Notes: generated by a model not told the origin, from the letters alone. A stretch of DNA of 64,000 nt from Sorghum bicolor (GCF_000003195.3 NC_012876.2:57220407-57284406); one strand, 5' to 3'; counted from the stretch's first letter, positions 10,947-23,310 are shown. Numbers and translations are program-made.

Positions 10947-12526
10947 CACTACAAATATTGGTAAAACCATTAATGACAGGGTAGAGAATATAGGCTTCGG
11001 AGGCGGGCGGCAATTCAAACCGCCTTGGTTAATGTTTAGGATTAGCCAAGGTGGTATTTTTTTTATTAACCAAGGCGATTACAAACAACCACATCGTAAA
11101 ATTGATTAATCGAGGTAGACATATTAAGTTAACCGTCTCTAAAAATTATCTATTTTTGGAGGCGGTTGACTAAAGATATTCGTCTCCATAAAACAGTTCT
11201 CTCTTCTTTCTCATGCACCAGCGGCGAATCTAGGATTCGAGCTTAGGGTATGCCCGGTAAAAAAAAATTATATCTAATTCGGTAAATTCATTTTATTAAT
11301 TCAGTAATAATTATAAAATTGACAACGTGATTTTGTATATATGCGCTAAGTACTATGATAAAGCTTAAATTCATGAATTAATTTGAAACCATCCACTGAA
11401 TAAAATATAAATATTTTAAAAAGCCATACTGATAACTAAATATAGGCATAAAAAATATTATACTTACAATGGTATTTTTATTATTTTATTCGACGCTTTC
11501 GAAGAGACAAATATCTTATTATGAGCTTGTTTGCTGGTCCAAAAAGTTATGACTGAAAGTACTGTTATCATCTTCATGTATTTCAAACAAAATTATCCCG
11601 CTTAATGAAAATGAGTAGACAACCATCTAAAAGAGTATATCTCTTTTTTGTTGCATACTTCTGAAAAAGAAATGCAATATCCGATTTACCAAGGCCAGAA
11701 GGAAATACGTTTTTTTAGCAGCGCCAAAAGGAAATACGTGTATGTACTAAGGTCTAAGGAAAGCCTTGCCGCGTGGGCCGCGTCCTGAGCCTTGTGACTT
11801 CCCGCTTCTGTAATGGATGGCCTGATCGGTGATCCAACTGTATATGAATACATGTATAATATGTATATAATATTGATTACTTGCTCGACAGACATGTGGC
11901 TCCGCCACTGTCAGGCACCGAGCGACACCGTTCCTCTTCCCTCTCTCTCTTCTACACGGAGCCCAAGCCACGACGGTAGCGACATCCCTCCCTCTCCTTC
12001 GACATCAACACTGAGCCCCAGCGCCGCCTCTCCCTCCCTCCCCCTCCGAGACCTCCCTCTCCTCGCGAGGATGCGCGGCGGCGGGCTCCCTCCCACGACA
12101 CGTCTCCACCACACCACGGCGTGGCTCCACCACCACCATGGCGCATGGCCAGATCTGATGGCGACGCGGTCGGATCCGGTGCGCACTCCTCTTCTTCTCC
12201 ACCATGGTGGCCGGAGAGAGTGCATGCGGCGGCAGGTCGCTAGATCTGCCGGTTGCGCGTGGTCTAGGCCCCCTCCTCTTCCTAGATGGCGCTGGAGATG
12301 TAGTTGGAGCTAGGGCGACGAATCGATGGCGGCGGCACGAGGCCTAGATCTAGGCCCGTGTAAGCTTTTTTCTTTTTTGTTCTTTATTTTAATCGATTAA
12401 CGGAGGCGGGCAAAACAACCGCCTTTTTTAATCCTCTATTTACCTTGATTTTTAATTGGAGCCGTTTTGTGTGTCCGCCTCGGAAAATCAATTTTGCTCG
12501 CCTTGATTAAGTTTATTGTAGTAGTG
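10947..12526. mobile_element. non-autonomous CACTA element
   Basis: It begins CACTACAAATATTGG and ends TTGTAGTAGTG, the inverse of CACTACTACAA. Subterminal regions carry repeated motifs on both strands (ACCGCCTTGGTTAA, GGAGGCGG, CCGCCTC), which in CACTA elements are transposase-binding repeats. The right half (about 11920-12360) is GC-rich and could be a captured segment, not identified. No transposase frame is visible. A matching 3-bp target duplication was not found (TCT left, AAT right), so an end may be slightly shifted or mutated. A hAT element is nested at 11219-11910. Confidence 0.75.
11219..11910. mobile_element. hAT-type element nested in the CACTA element
   Basis: The left end CAGCGGCGAATCTAGGA and right end GGCTCCGCCACTG are imperfect inverted repeats of the CAGTGGCGGAGCCA family found four more times in this window. 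The flanking 8-mers are TCATGCAC (11211-11218) and TCAGGCAC (11911-11918), a target duplication with one mismatch. There is no transposase frame. The single mismatch suggests it is an older insertion than its relatives. Confidence 0.8.
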
Positions 12527-12885
12527 AATGTTATTTGGTTGGAGGCCTCCATGTAGCTCCTAGCCTTAAAATTGGACGTCGGCCTGTTTTGGATCCATTC
12601 CTCCAAACTTTAGAGCTCTAAAAGCTTAGCATTTTAGCTCACTTTTGAGCTATGAAAGTTTTAATGTGAGGTGGGCTAAAGTCTGGAGCTAACTTTAGAC
12701 CGTTTATTTGGAGCTTTAAATATGTAAAGTTTAGATGAAAAAAAAAATCTAAATAGGCTCTTATGCCTGGCCAGACAACTTTATTTTGTCACTAAAAGGT
12801 AGTCTGATAATGATTACTTTAGTTTATCTAATTTATATTTATTCATTTTTCCTTTGAGGTCCTATGTAGTGTCTTAGAAAATTGC
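12527..12885. other. AT-rich spacer with a MITE-like remnant
   Basis: From about 12580 to 12765 the sequence has short inverted stretches rich in AGCTCTAAA and TTTAGAGCT, with GGCCTGTTTTGGATCC on the left and AAATAGGCTC on the right. This resembles a degraded TIR element. No gene is visible. Confidence 0.3.
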
Positions 12886-13075
12886 TTACTATCGATCAAG
12901 ATCTTTTTTTACCAACCAACATAAGAAGAAATATAGTCTAGTAAAATGGGACAGGAGTACTATCGATGAATAATTTTTGGTTACTATCCATCAAGATCTT
13001 TTTTTACCAACCAACATAAGAAGAAATATAGACTAGTAAAATGGGACAGGAGTACTATCGATGAATAATTTTTTT
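12886..13075 (+). repeat. 95-bp tandem duplication
   Basis: Two direct copies start at 12886 and 12981 (TTACTATCGATCAAGATC and TTACTATCCATCAAGATC). They end in GGGACAGGAGTACTATCGAT followed by AATTTTT. Only about two substitutions separate them, so the duplication is recent. It has no coding potential. Confidence 0.9.
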
Positions 13076-13183
13076 TTACAATTTTCTCTCATAACATTGT
13101 ACTCTTCATAATTTTTTTTGTTATAAATTTTGTTTGGCAACCTTTGTTCGTATGAGTTATCTCAATAGTTGTTTTCTGACATA

Positions 13184-13244
13184 CTCCCTCCATCCCAAAT
13201 TATAAGTCAACCAGATATGCACCATATGTGAGTTTTAGAAGTCA
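13184..13244 (+). mobile_element. Stowaway-like MITE end (truncated)
   Basis: The sequence TA CTCCCTCCATCCCAAATT is the typical terminal repeat of grass Stowaway (Tc1/mariner) MITEs, preceded by the TA target. The opposite end is not seen. The element appears cut by the LTR-type sequence that follows. Confidence 0.5.
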
Positions 13245-15718
13245 AATCTTACATATAGCTACAAATAAGGGGTAATATCAAAAGACAATGCATAAATATA
13301 TAACGTACATAATATAAAAGAGATAACCTTTGATAGCAAACAACGGATAGACAACTCCAAACTTCGGGTATTAACTTCACTCTACAGGATCCAACTGACT
13401 GGTTGATCACAAGCCTGACACTCCTTCTGAAGTATGGGAGAAATAGCAAGAGTGAGTCCATGTCGAACTCCACAAGTATAGTAACTAGATTGTATAGCTC
13501 CCACAATCTCATGATCAATGTGACATAAATAATGTAGAGCATTAAACAATAAGCAATGAGCATATTTAACACACAAGAATCATCACCCTTAATGTAGATG
13601 TCCCCAAGACCGCTCCTGACCGTGAGCTCGGCTAGTATACTAGTTTTAACACTCTGCAGAGGTTGTACATCTTTACCCATGAGTCATGATTTACCCTTTC
13701 GCCCGAGGTGATCAGCCTCTTAACCCACTTCCAAGGAAGGTCGGCAGGGATCACTATGAAGCCTTTCAAAAGTTCGTCTAACATGTTAGGGCCGCAAGGT
13801 TTCCTTTGCGCGTAGATATAGATACCCCCTTCCAAATGGCACAATGACGCGCAGCCTATACACATAAGGACAGGGGCTCGCACTATACCCAAAACGGTTC
13901 AGCCCCTCCGCCCTTTCGGGTAACCTCTAACAAGCTAGAAAAGGTCTTCATACTGAGCTAAAGCCAGAGCCATTATAGCTCTCATGGTTGCACTGTTGTC
14001 CCGGGTGATCACGTACAGACAAATCATCAAGTTGCTAAAAAGTCATTTTTATCGTTTATTACTTAACATTAATCCAGTCACACGATCATGGTCACAAAAA
14101 TAAAATCCAAATGCTATACTTGCCTTGATCCAATTGCTCCTGCTAATCTTGCTAGCTCTGCTGGTCTTACTTGTTGCCAAGGCTCTGATCTTGATCACTG
14201 AAGCACTCTTGATCACCACAAATTGCTCACCGACTAATTCCGATCATCGATCACAAACATACGGCAACAAACATACACGAAGCAAACAAGGCTACAATTA
14301 GAACAGTACACCAATCATATAAAAACAGTATAAAAAGTTTATAAAAAGATACTACGCATCGCTACGATCTCACAGACGTAAAGATCACGAAAATCAGAGT
14401 TAAAACGTAGAAGATATGAATTTTCTAAGATTTTATATAGAAAAGTAATTAATTAAATAGGATCACGAAATTAAAAGATTTCAAACTGAGGAAACAGTGT
14501 TAGTGACATGTAGAGCTCGTGAAAACAAAGCTAACGGAATTTGAATGGGTCAAATCGGAGTTAAAGCGAATATTTTATAAGGTTGAAATAGAATTATGTT
14601 AGTAACTTATCATATTAATATTTATACATAAAAAACACCAAAATTGATTTTTACCTCCACGATCGACAACAGGTTCTGCAACTTGGATCTGTATGCGCAG
14701 CAAGATAATTATCACCACACGTAGGCCTTGTTTAGTTTGCAAAATTTGTGGTTTTTAGCTACGGTAGGACTTTCGTTTTTATTTAACAAATATTGTCCAA
14801 TCACGAAGTAACTAGGCTTAAAAGATTTATCTTACAAATTACAGATAAACTGTTTAATTAGTTTTTATTTTTATCTATATTTAATGCTCCATGCACACGA
14901 CCAAAGATTCGATGTGACGGAGAATCTTGAAAATTTTTATGAACTAAACAAGGCCGTATATCTCTTCACGGAACAGCAGTAGCAGACCAGCAAGAAAATT
15001 TTCTTGTGTTCACGAGAAGCACTGGCGGCAATAGTCCTGTCTCCACTTTGATCGACATGAACTTCTCATCTCTGGAACTCGCAACAGCGGCCACGGCAGC
15101 AGCGGCAACGGGTTAAAGCAGCAATCTCTGCAAACGCTGAACATCAGCAGCCTTTTGGAGACCATGACAAACTCGACTTGACTTCACCGACTTGCACCAT
15201 CAAAAACGGAAAAGCCGTCCTTGATTCTGCCTCGGTTGACAGGCAGCAGCAGCAGCGCATGAACCAGATCAGAACGGATTAACGACGGTACAAAATATGT
15301 CTTTATTCCCAGATGGACTCGGGCGGCGGCAGCGGCTCAACGTGTCATATATATACATATATACATACATGAGGTTTAGACGAGTTGGACTAGGATTTAT
15401 TATTTTCGGAATTAAATAATTCTACGAATTAAATAATTTCAGAAAAATCTAGAATTGTTTATTTTATTTTATTTTATTTTATTTCAAAACTCTTTTAGAA
15501 ACAATTTTGAAAATAGTGTAAGTCATTTTAAATTATGATCAAAACCACACAGTACAATAAATCAAATGCATTGGCATAAATGTACAAAAATGTTGCTAAG
15601 CCTTATGTTAAATTTTAATTTAATAAAAATATTATTTTTCCTATATTTTTCTGAGCATAAAAAATATAAAATTAAATCATTTCACCTATTTCAAAAATTA
15701 TAAATTTTAGGGTGTTAC
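13245..15718 (-). mobile_element. Gypsy-type LTR-like sequence (minus strand)
   Basis: Read on the minus strand it begins TGTAACACCCTAAAATTTAT at 15718, a typical start of long Gypsy LTRs, and passes through low-complexity A/T tracts. Around 13650 it contains ATGTACAACCTCTGCAGAGTG, a block that recurs at about 18645-18663 in the plus-strand LTR-like sequence, so the two belong to one superfamily. No gag, protease or polymerase motifs occur. A MITE is inserted at 14724-14955. The lower boundary is approximate. The frames at 13249-13892 are LTR readings, not genes. Confidence 0.55.
14724..14955 (+). mobile_element. GGCCTTGTTTAGTT-type MITE, copy C
   Basis: It starts GGCCTTGTTTAGTTTGC and ends GAACTAAACAAGGCC, giving near-perfect inverted ends of about 15 bp and a length of 232 bp. 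The body block GATTCGATGTGACGGAGAAT is shared with copy A. This is the most complete copy in the window and defines the termini of the family. Confidence 0.9.
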
Positions 15719-16731
15719 AACAATGTAGGTGACCGTTAGACTCTGACACGAGAAGTTCAAAAGGCGACACGTGGCTGTTGTTGGAGCACCGGACGCAGGG
15801 GCTGAGCGTCCGGTGACCCCGAGTTTTGTCCAGTGAGAGAGCCAACGGCTCTATTTGTTTGAGGGGCTATATATACGTGTTTGGCCGGCTTAGGGCTTAG
15901 ACTCTTGGCATTCTAGCATACTTGACACCCTTGTGAGCCTAAGTAAACACCTCCCACTCATTTCCTTCTTAGATTAAACATCTTTGTGAGATTGGAAGTG
16001 ATTCCAAGTGCATTTGCTTGAGTGATTGCATCTAGTGGCACTTGAGGATCGATTTGGCTGCGGTTTTCTTGTTACTCTTAGTGGTTGCCGCCACCTAGAC
16101 GGCTTGGAGCAGCGGAGGAGCTTTGGCACGAGTTGGTGATTGTTCGTGGCCATCTCCCGGTGATTGTGAGAGGTTTGTGCCTACCTCGGCGCAGAGCCAA
16201 AGGCAACATTAGTGGATTGCTCGTGTCATTGAGCTACCTCATTTGTGGGTAGGTTCTTGTGGTGTCCTAGTGAGGACGAGGTTCGTGCTACACCTCTTAG
16301 CCACCGAACCACCAAGTGTTGGTCGACACAACAGAGACCTAGTGTGCCGGCAAGCACGTGAAACTCGGGAGAAAAATTGGTGTCTCAATTGTGTTTGATT
16401 GACATTCTCCCGATGCTTGATTGTTTATATTGGTGATTCGTTCATCCCCTACTCGAGGGTATAAATATCTCATCCTCTCTTTTACATTCTCGCAAATTAG
16501 AGTAGCTTACTTACTTGTATAGAAACTTTAGGTAGCTTTCTAGTGTAAGTAGTGACATAGCTCTTGTGTAGCGATTATATCAACTAGAATTGTTGGATAG
16601 GTGGCTTGCAAACACCCCTTTAGAGCTAGAGCAAAAAGCTTCGCTTTGTTATTTACTAACCTCTTACTCTAGTGAGTTTGTAGATTTTTAAATAGGCTAT
16701 TCACCCCCCTCTAGCCATATTAGGACCTTTC
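15719..16731 (+). mobile_element. solo LTR-like sequence (Copia SIRE/Maximus-like)
   Basis: A TATA box (TATATATA, 15868-15875) lies after a stretch with repeated GGACGC/GCGTCCGGTG words. The right end reads CTATTCACCCCCCTCTAGCC and finishes in CTTTCA. That C-rich end with a terminal CA is typical of large grass Copia LTRs, where a tRNA-Met primer site follows. Here the sequence after CA (GTCGGCC) is not a primer site, so this looks like a solo or truncated LTR. The start was not fixed exactly and no target duplication was found. Confidence 0.5.
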
Positions 16732-17160
16732 AGTCGGCCCCACCACCATAGCCGCAGCAGCGCTCCTGTGCCCGGACCCCCCTCATCGACTGCGCCCGCT
16801 CGCACGCGCACCGCGAATGCGGGCCCCACCTCCCGTCTTTCTCTCGCTCCTCTTTTGCTATACAAAAAGATAGCAAGTTGCAACACATAACTAGACACCA
16901 TCCATATTTTTCGCGCAAAAATAACAGTAAGTACGAGCAAGCTTACATGCAAGAAAGTATAGCAGTGTACCCACACACACGTGGTATATATCTCATGCAT
17001 GCATGCAGGACAAGCATGCACTGACTATTTGCATGCACCTGCATGCAAAGGATACGGTGATTAGGCACCGTCTATTTGCATGCATCGTACATGCAAATTA
17101 GGCACCGTTCTTTTCCCATCAACCATGCACTACAATAACATTTTAATGGCAAGAGCTGAG
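16732..17160. other. no gene; palindrome-rich spacer
   Basis: A GC-rich block (16735-16850) is followed by DNA with many CATGCATGCA and TGCATGCA palindromes (16990-17100). Minus-strand frames here (16701-17021) lack recognisable motifs. It may be the distal part of the LTR-like sequence that follows. Confidence 0.4.
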
Positions 17161-19340
17161 CACTCTGGCCTATAAAAAGGCACTCTCGGGTGCTCTCTCT
17201 CAAGCATGCCCACTCACTCTCTCTCACTTCGCGTATACCGTATACGGCCATACGCACAAGCCGAGCTCGACTGTCGTCGCAAGACGAGGTGAGCAGCTTA
17301 TGAGCATCCCCTTGCTCTTCTTTATCTTCCTGTAGTATTTTTTTGTACCCCTCCTTGTATTTGTCTGTACCGATTCACTGTCGTGAACTCCATGAACTGA
17401 ACCATGACAAACAGAATAGCTCTAATAATCCTTGCTAATTTCTCTCTTGCCATGCATGTGTGAGCCATAAGCATTAATTTCATCAAATAGTACATGCATG
17501 CACCATGCACTACCTGTCAACCTCTCACGAGAGCATCCATTCCTTAATCATGCGTTAATCTTTATCACGTGATTAAATTTCGGTCATTTCACAAATGCCA
17601 CATACTAACTCTAATTTTATTATTTCTTTTTCCTAAATTCATCTAAAATCATAATCTACCTCCCATATTAATTTCATGATTTTTTAGAGCTCATTTGAAT
17701 TTATGTGATTATTTATCTGTGCTTGTGCCTCTATCGGTCGTCACGTATTTTAGCTGACGGAGTGAACGACCCGAAAAATGACGATGTTGGAGACAAGTAC
17801 CACGAGTTCGACGGCGAGGACCCGGACTGTCAGCAGGAGTTTGCCAAGGACGTCGACGGAGGCAAGTCCAACCGATTTCCTTTGATGCATATTGATCCTA
17901 TTTTTAAACACAACCCGTAGAAGCTGTTTTAAATATTGCATGTATGATATATGTACGAAGTATTTTTGCTGCTTAGTTAAAACCTGTTGAATAGCCATCC
18001 TTGAATTGATATTACTCGGTAATTGTCTTGTTTGAACCTACGAATAAAGAATATGCTATGACAGAAATATTATTATTTAGTATGCTTAGGATTTGTTACT
18101 CATCCTGGATACTCATCGCTACATTTTCTCAAATATAATGATTTTAAAAGCAAAACTGTGTGAGTAGTGAAAATGAACTGTGGGTATTGTGAAAGGGTTA
18201 ATGAACAAGTTATAGATGTGATTACTATAGAGATGGGGCGGATGAGATCTCTTTTGGGGATGCCCTGGTGTTGTGGCTTATACTTTGCGGGGTTAAGCAT
18301 GAAGATATCCGCTTTGTCTTGATTAAGGACTGAGTTGATGATTCATCTTGTCTAACTCATTTATCGTACAACCACTCACCTTGCATGAAAAAGGCTTAGT
18401 CTAAATCCCTCTAGTTAGTATGGCAATCACTTGGAGGCAGGTGTGCAACGGGACACTGAGAGATGTATATGAAATAGTGGAAATATATAAAATATAAAGA
18501 GCTCTGTGAATTATTATGGTGTCATGAGATGTGGCCTTAGTGTTCCCGTGGTGAGCGCCATTACTTAGCTATGGAGGGCAATTACTTTGATGGATCTGTG
18601 CTTGCACGACGGTGTAAGTTATAGTATCTACTTGTGGTGAAAATGTACAACCTCTGTAGAGTGTAAATCTATCTAGATAGCCGTGTCCGCGGTCTCAGAC
18701 GGGTTATGGTTTGGTTTCAACAACTAGATGGGTTGGGATGAGTGAAAACATGAGAGTGAGTATGATTTTGGAAATAAATGGTTGACTGCCATTATGTTGC
18801 GGGAACAAGGGTTCAGTAACACTTAAAATTGTGATCAAACCTTATTTTCGGAAACACTAATATATGTGGAAAAATAGTTCTTTTACAAAAGTATTTGTGA
18901 AATAAAACCTTGCATGTGTAAAAAGATAGCTTTATGCAAATAAAACTAAGCCTTATCTTTGATTTATCCATATGTATATATATTGTTATCCCCTTCCGTA
19001 GGGTAAGGTTGAATTTGCTGAGTACTTTATACTCATCCTTGCTTTATTAAACAGAGGAAGACCCGGACTTCGATCCCGAAGTGGCGTTCGAGTAAGGTCG
19101 TGTCTGCACCCAACTAAGCCTGTGGCATTGGGACTCGTCAGATGTTCGGTTGTGATATCATTTGTTTCTGGGTCCTTTGGACCTATGTTGTATTTTGGTG
19201 TCTTATTATTATAGCATGCCTTCATTGTCCACACTTATCGAGACTGCTACGCTGAAACTTATCTGATGTAATAAATATGTTACTAGCCTCTTGGGACTAG
19301 CATTGTATCACATTTGAGTTCCTGGTTTACCAGAGACGCT
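17161..19340 (+). mobile_element. Gypsy-type LTR-like sequence (plus strand)
   Basis: A strong TATA box (TATAAAAAGG at 17171-17180) and a CT-rich leader are followed by a spliced-looking Asp/Glu-rich stretch (17742-17920, including FDGEDPDCQQEFAKDVDGG). Farther on are ATGTACAACCTCTGTAGAGTG (about 18645) and GAAGACCCGGACTTCGATCC (about 19056). These blocks are typical of long chromovirus-like Gypsy LTRs of grasses; attribution is from memory of the family. The block near 18645 pairs with its inverse near 13650. No internal polyprotein follows, so it is a solo or truncated LTR. Boundaries are approximate. Confidence 0.5.
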
Positions 19341-20412
19341 TTAATAGGCAAGATAAAAAATGAAAGTCTAGATAACTGAATAAAAAGGAAACAAAGCTTC
19401 AATTCTATTTGAGAATTTCCATCCAAACTTAGCAAAGATCTCCATGATCACCATCTCCAAAAGTCTGCTACCATTTTTCATGTTCTTTCATGTTTTCTCT
19501 TTTCTATGCAGCAGCGACCATGTTCAAATTCAATAGGTTGTCCTGAAAAGGACCTATATAAAGGCATTAGATTTCTTGTAATTGAATACGATATCATTTC
19601 TATTCAACCAAATTGTTCAGCATAGAGCTGCAACACCCACTAAAATCTGGTTCTTGAGTTTTAATGGAATACCATAAAGCCATAAACCAAACATATGATT
19701 AAACCTAAAAGGAGGTTGAATTCCAAAGGTGATATAAAATGGTATTTCAAATAAAGCTGGTAAAATGACAAACAAATAATAAATTTTGTATAATCTCTAA
19801 AGAACTAGAGACAATATTTGAGATTGTGTTACCAATTTCTTTTTTGAAAGATTATCTTTGGCGAGAGTGTGTTAAGATACCACAAGAAAAATTTAAATTT
19901 TTAGTGGTATTTTGATCTTCCAAATTAAGCATTTAGTAGGAACTACTCCATATTGTATCATAGAAGTGCATATAGATTGTACCAATACATTTTATGCATT
20001 TGCACAGAATTTTTATGTCATATATACAATTTAGTGCATAAATTTTCTACAAAAGATTGTATATAAATTATGGCCTTAATATTTTCTACACGTGATCTCA
20101 TGTTCCATTTTTTGTTTTTGTTTTTATAGGCATTTTTTATTGAGTTCGTAGAAGTTTTGTATATGTGTATGTTTTACACATAAACTTATGTTATATTAAC
20201 TTATGCACGTAATTTGAGAGTATAAGTTTGCCTTATACTAATTTATTTATGCACAACTTAGGAGTATTAGTTTGTGTTTATAATTATGTACATACTTTTG
20301 AGAGTATAATTTTTTTACAAACAATTATAGAATTTGTTTTTGCTTTTTTCCTTAATTTTGGTATTCTCTTATCCGATGCAATCAACAGATAAGCTGAAAA
20401 CTTTATAAAAAC
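19341..20412. other. AT-rich spacer, no gene
   Basis: The DNA is strongly AT-rich with no frame of note. A TGCAACACCC motif at 19629 resembles the start of a Gypsy LTR, but it does not continue into a recognisable LTR. Confidence 0.5.
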
Positions 20413-21269
20413 TTAGAGCATCTCCAACAGTTTACCATTTACACTTGCTACCTTTGTTTTATTGGCAAAACTTGAAATTTGATGCTCCAACAGTTTGCCA
20501 AATCACTTGCTATCTTTTAGCAACTTGGCAAATATCCTCTGTACACGCGCATATTTGCACGTCCTGTTCGACTTGCCATCCGGTTCGCAGAAGGCGTGGG
20601 TGAGGCCGCGCGGCAGCTTTTTTTATTGGACAAGACCAGTGTGCAGAGATGTTTCGTCGTTCACTCATGATGCAACAGGACGGGTGCCTGTACTAGTACC
20701 ATCTTGGAGGCTTGCAGTTCGGGCCTTGTTTAGTTTCTTCCTGAAATTTTTTCGCGATACTGTAGCAGTTTCGTTTGTTTGTGGTAATTATTGTCCAATC
20801 ATAGACTAACTAGACTTAAAAGATTTATCTCGTAAATTTCGATCAAACTGTGCAATTATTTTTCATTTTGTTTATATTTAATACTTCATGCATGTGTCTA
20901 AAAATTCGATGTGACAGGAAATTTTGAAAAGTTTTTGGATTTTGGGTAAAAGTAAACAAGGCCTCGGCCCTGTGTACTCCAGCACATGGTCACAGTGATC
21001 ACTGTAGCTACTCGTACTAGTCCTAGCTGGAGGCCTCTTGTAGCTGCTTGTAGCCACGACAATGCAACGCCTGACAAACAGGTGCCCACGCGCGGCCGGC
21101 AGCTTTTGTGGCAGAAATGGTGTGATGTGGACCTCCTTTTCTATTTTACCAAGCCAAAATGACAAACTGTTGGAGATATAAAATTATTTTACTTGTCATT
21201 TGTTTTAGCAACTTGCCAAACCACAAGATTTGCCAAGTGGAATTTGGCAAACTGTTGGAGATGCTCTTA
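20413..21269. mobile_element. PIF/Harbinger-like TIR element with nested MITE
   Basis: The ends are GAGCATCTCCAACAGTTTAC and, inverted, GAGCATCTCCAACAGTTTGC, each flanked by TTA, which fits the 3-bp TWA target of PIF/Harbinger elements. A second internal copy of CTCCAACAGTTTGCCAAATC lies at 20486. A GC-richer interior and a nested MITE (20722-20963) make up the rest. No transposase frame is visible. Confidence 0.75.
20722..20963 (+). mobile_element. GGCCTTGTTTAGTT-type MITE, copy D
   Basis: It starts GGCCTTGTTTAGTTTCTTCC and ends AGTAAACAAGGCC. The body includes AATTCGATGTGACAGG, shared with copies A and C. It is nested in the Harbinger-like element, so it inserted later. Confidence 0.85.
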
Positions 21270-21361
21270 GCCGTGTGCATTCACAGAGGCCAGATCACTT
21301 CCTTTTTCAAAAAGGAGGGAGGTACCCCCATGGCGAGTCATCGTAAATACTCCTGTATTTT

Positions 21362-23310
21362 GGTTCTTTAGATATTTAGATAAAGGATAAATATTCGGCT
21401 TCATCTATTCAAAGATAGAATCAGACAAAAAATTACAGGACATCTAAAGAAAAAAAGGTTCTACTGTACAGCCTACAACTGCAAGCACGGAAAAGGGAAA
21501 CAGTCATTGACTAAATAAAACCAACATATTTGTGCATAAACCAACCATTGGAACTAAAGGAAGCTAAAGCCGACGTCTCTAGGCGAGTTGCTGCCGAAGT
21601 TAGGAGATCTTTAAGATCTTCATGCCGCTGCAATATTGCCCATTGTCGTAGCCAATGAGTTTCTCGGAAGAGTACCTGCAAAAGAGATTTAGGTTTGCAT
21701 TTATCAAAAACTATTTCATTCCTTGTTAGCCATATTGTCCACAGTAAGGCTGATGCTGCTGTTAATAACGATGAATTAAATTTTTTACTACCCAACTTTG
21801 ACCAATTTTCAAACAAATCATTGATGCTAAGTGGAGGTGAGATCCCAAAAAGTAAATGTATGGAACGCCACAAAAACTTAGCATAATAACAACCGAAAAA
21901 AGGTGTTGAATTGACTCTGGAAGATGGCAGAAACCACAACATTTGTCTCCATGCCAATTTCTCCTAGCTAAGTTATCCTTTGTTAGAGTAACACCCCATT
22001 TTAAGTACCACATGAAAATTTTAATTTTCATTGGTAGCTTTGTTTGCCAAATATCTTGTGAGACACGTTCCCCATTGTTAATTAAAGCATCATACATTGA
22101 TTTGACTGTAAAGATTCCCAAGGACTTTAAACCCCAAATAAAAACATCTCTTTCCTGCATTAAGTTTAAGTGTTGTAGAGAAGCCAAAATACGCCGCCAG
22201 TTATCTAAGTTTCTGCCCACTAGATTCCTCCTGAAGGAGACGTTTAAGTTGGCAGAACTCAAAATAGTTGCAATAGAATCTTGCTTCCTTCTTACGATAT
22301 TAAACAATGCAGGGAATTTATCTTTTAGAGGTTTGTTACCCAGCCAAGTATCAACCCAAAATCTGGTTTGGGACCCATCTTTTACATTAAAATGTCCAAG
22401 TTCTAAAAAAGCGTCTTTCACTTTCATTAGACTTTTCCAAAAATGCGAGTCCATCGGTTTTTTTTCACAACTTACTATGGTCTTATTCTTAATATACTTG
22501 TTCCGTAACAACTCTTGCCATAAACCATCCTCATTTAATAACTTGAACAGCTATTTACTAAGCAAACATTTGTTTTGAATTTCTAAGTTTTGGATTCCTA
22601 GCCCTCCTTGATCTCTAGGCTGGCACATAATTTTCCATTTGACTAATCGGTATTTTCTTTTGTGTTGATCATTCTGCCAGTAAAAACGAGACCTAAAATA
22701 ATCCAATTTCTCCAACACACCCTTTGATAGTTCAAAAAAGACATTATAAACATCGGTAGACTTGACAGCACCGAATTTATGAGAACTAATCGACCACCAA
22801 TTGTTAGTATTTTACCTTTCCACCCGCTAAGTCTTTTTTCAATGCGTTCCTCGATAGATTTTCAGTCTTTATTGTGCAGCTTCCTGTAATGCATAGGAAG
22901 TCCCAAGTATCTAAACGGGTATTTTTCCAACACACACCCAAAAAGTTACGAATAGAACACTTCGTGATCTTTTGCTCTACCGAAACAAAAAACTTCACTT
23001 TTATGAAAGTTTATCTTTAAGCCAGATAGTTGTTCAAACGTGCTTAATAATAGCTTTATATTGACAACTTTCTCAACATCATGGCTCATAAATATCACTG
23101 TGTCATCCGCATAGGATGGATAAACCATCTTGGATGAGATGTGGGATAACACCTTCTACTTGGTCTGCATCTTTTGCTCTAGCAATTAGTATGGCCAACA
23201 TGTCCACCATTATATTAAATAGTATTGGCGACATGGGGTTACCTTGCCTTAAGTCTTTTTTAGTCTGAAAATAAGGTCCTAACTGGTCATTACTATATAA
23301 CAATGTATGA
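21362..23310 (-). mobile_element. 5'-truncated L1-type LINE (copy 1)
   Basis: On the minus strand, broken frames encode the back half of an L1 ORF2. From high to low coordinates: LRQGNPMSPILFNIMVDML (reverse transcriptase), then YADDT (catalytic YADD, near 23115), then KINFHKSE. A long zf-RVT/C-terminal region follows, with GRNLDNWRR, IWQTKLPMKIKIFMWYLKWG and LLWTIWLTRNEIVFDK. A frameshift separates LRQG from YADD, and further frame changes near 22560 and 21890 show it is dead. The 3' end at about 21370-21400 finishes GCCGAATATTTATCC followed by a TTTATCTAAA-type tail. The endonuclease and first half are missing. Confidence 0.85.

Noticed and set aside
12886..13075. CRISPR-like or phage-style direct repeat
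   Set aside because: Only two long copies without spacers, in plant nuclear DNA; it is a simple tandem duplication.
16975..17100. CATGCATGCA palindromes as seed-specific RY regulatory elements
   Set aside because: They sit in LTR-related and repetitive DNA with no adjacent host gene, and the same words occur in the 0-1 kb array; no regulatory claim is justified.
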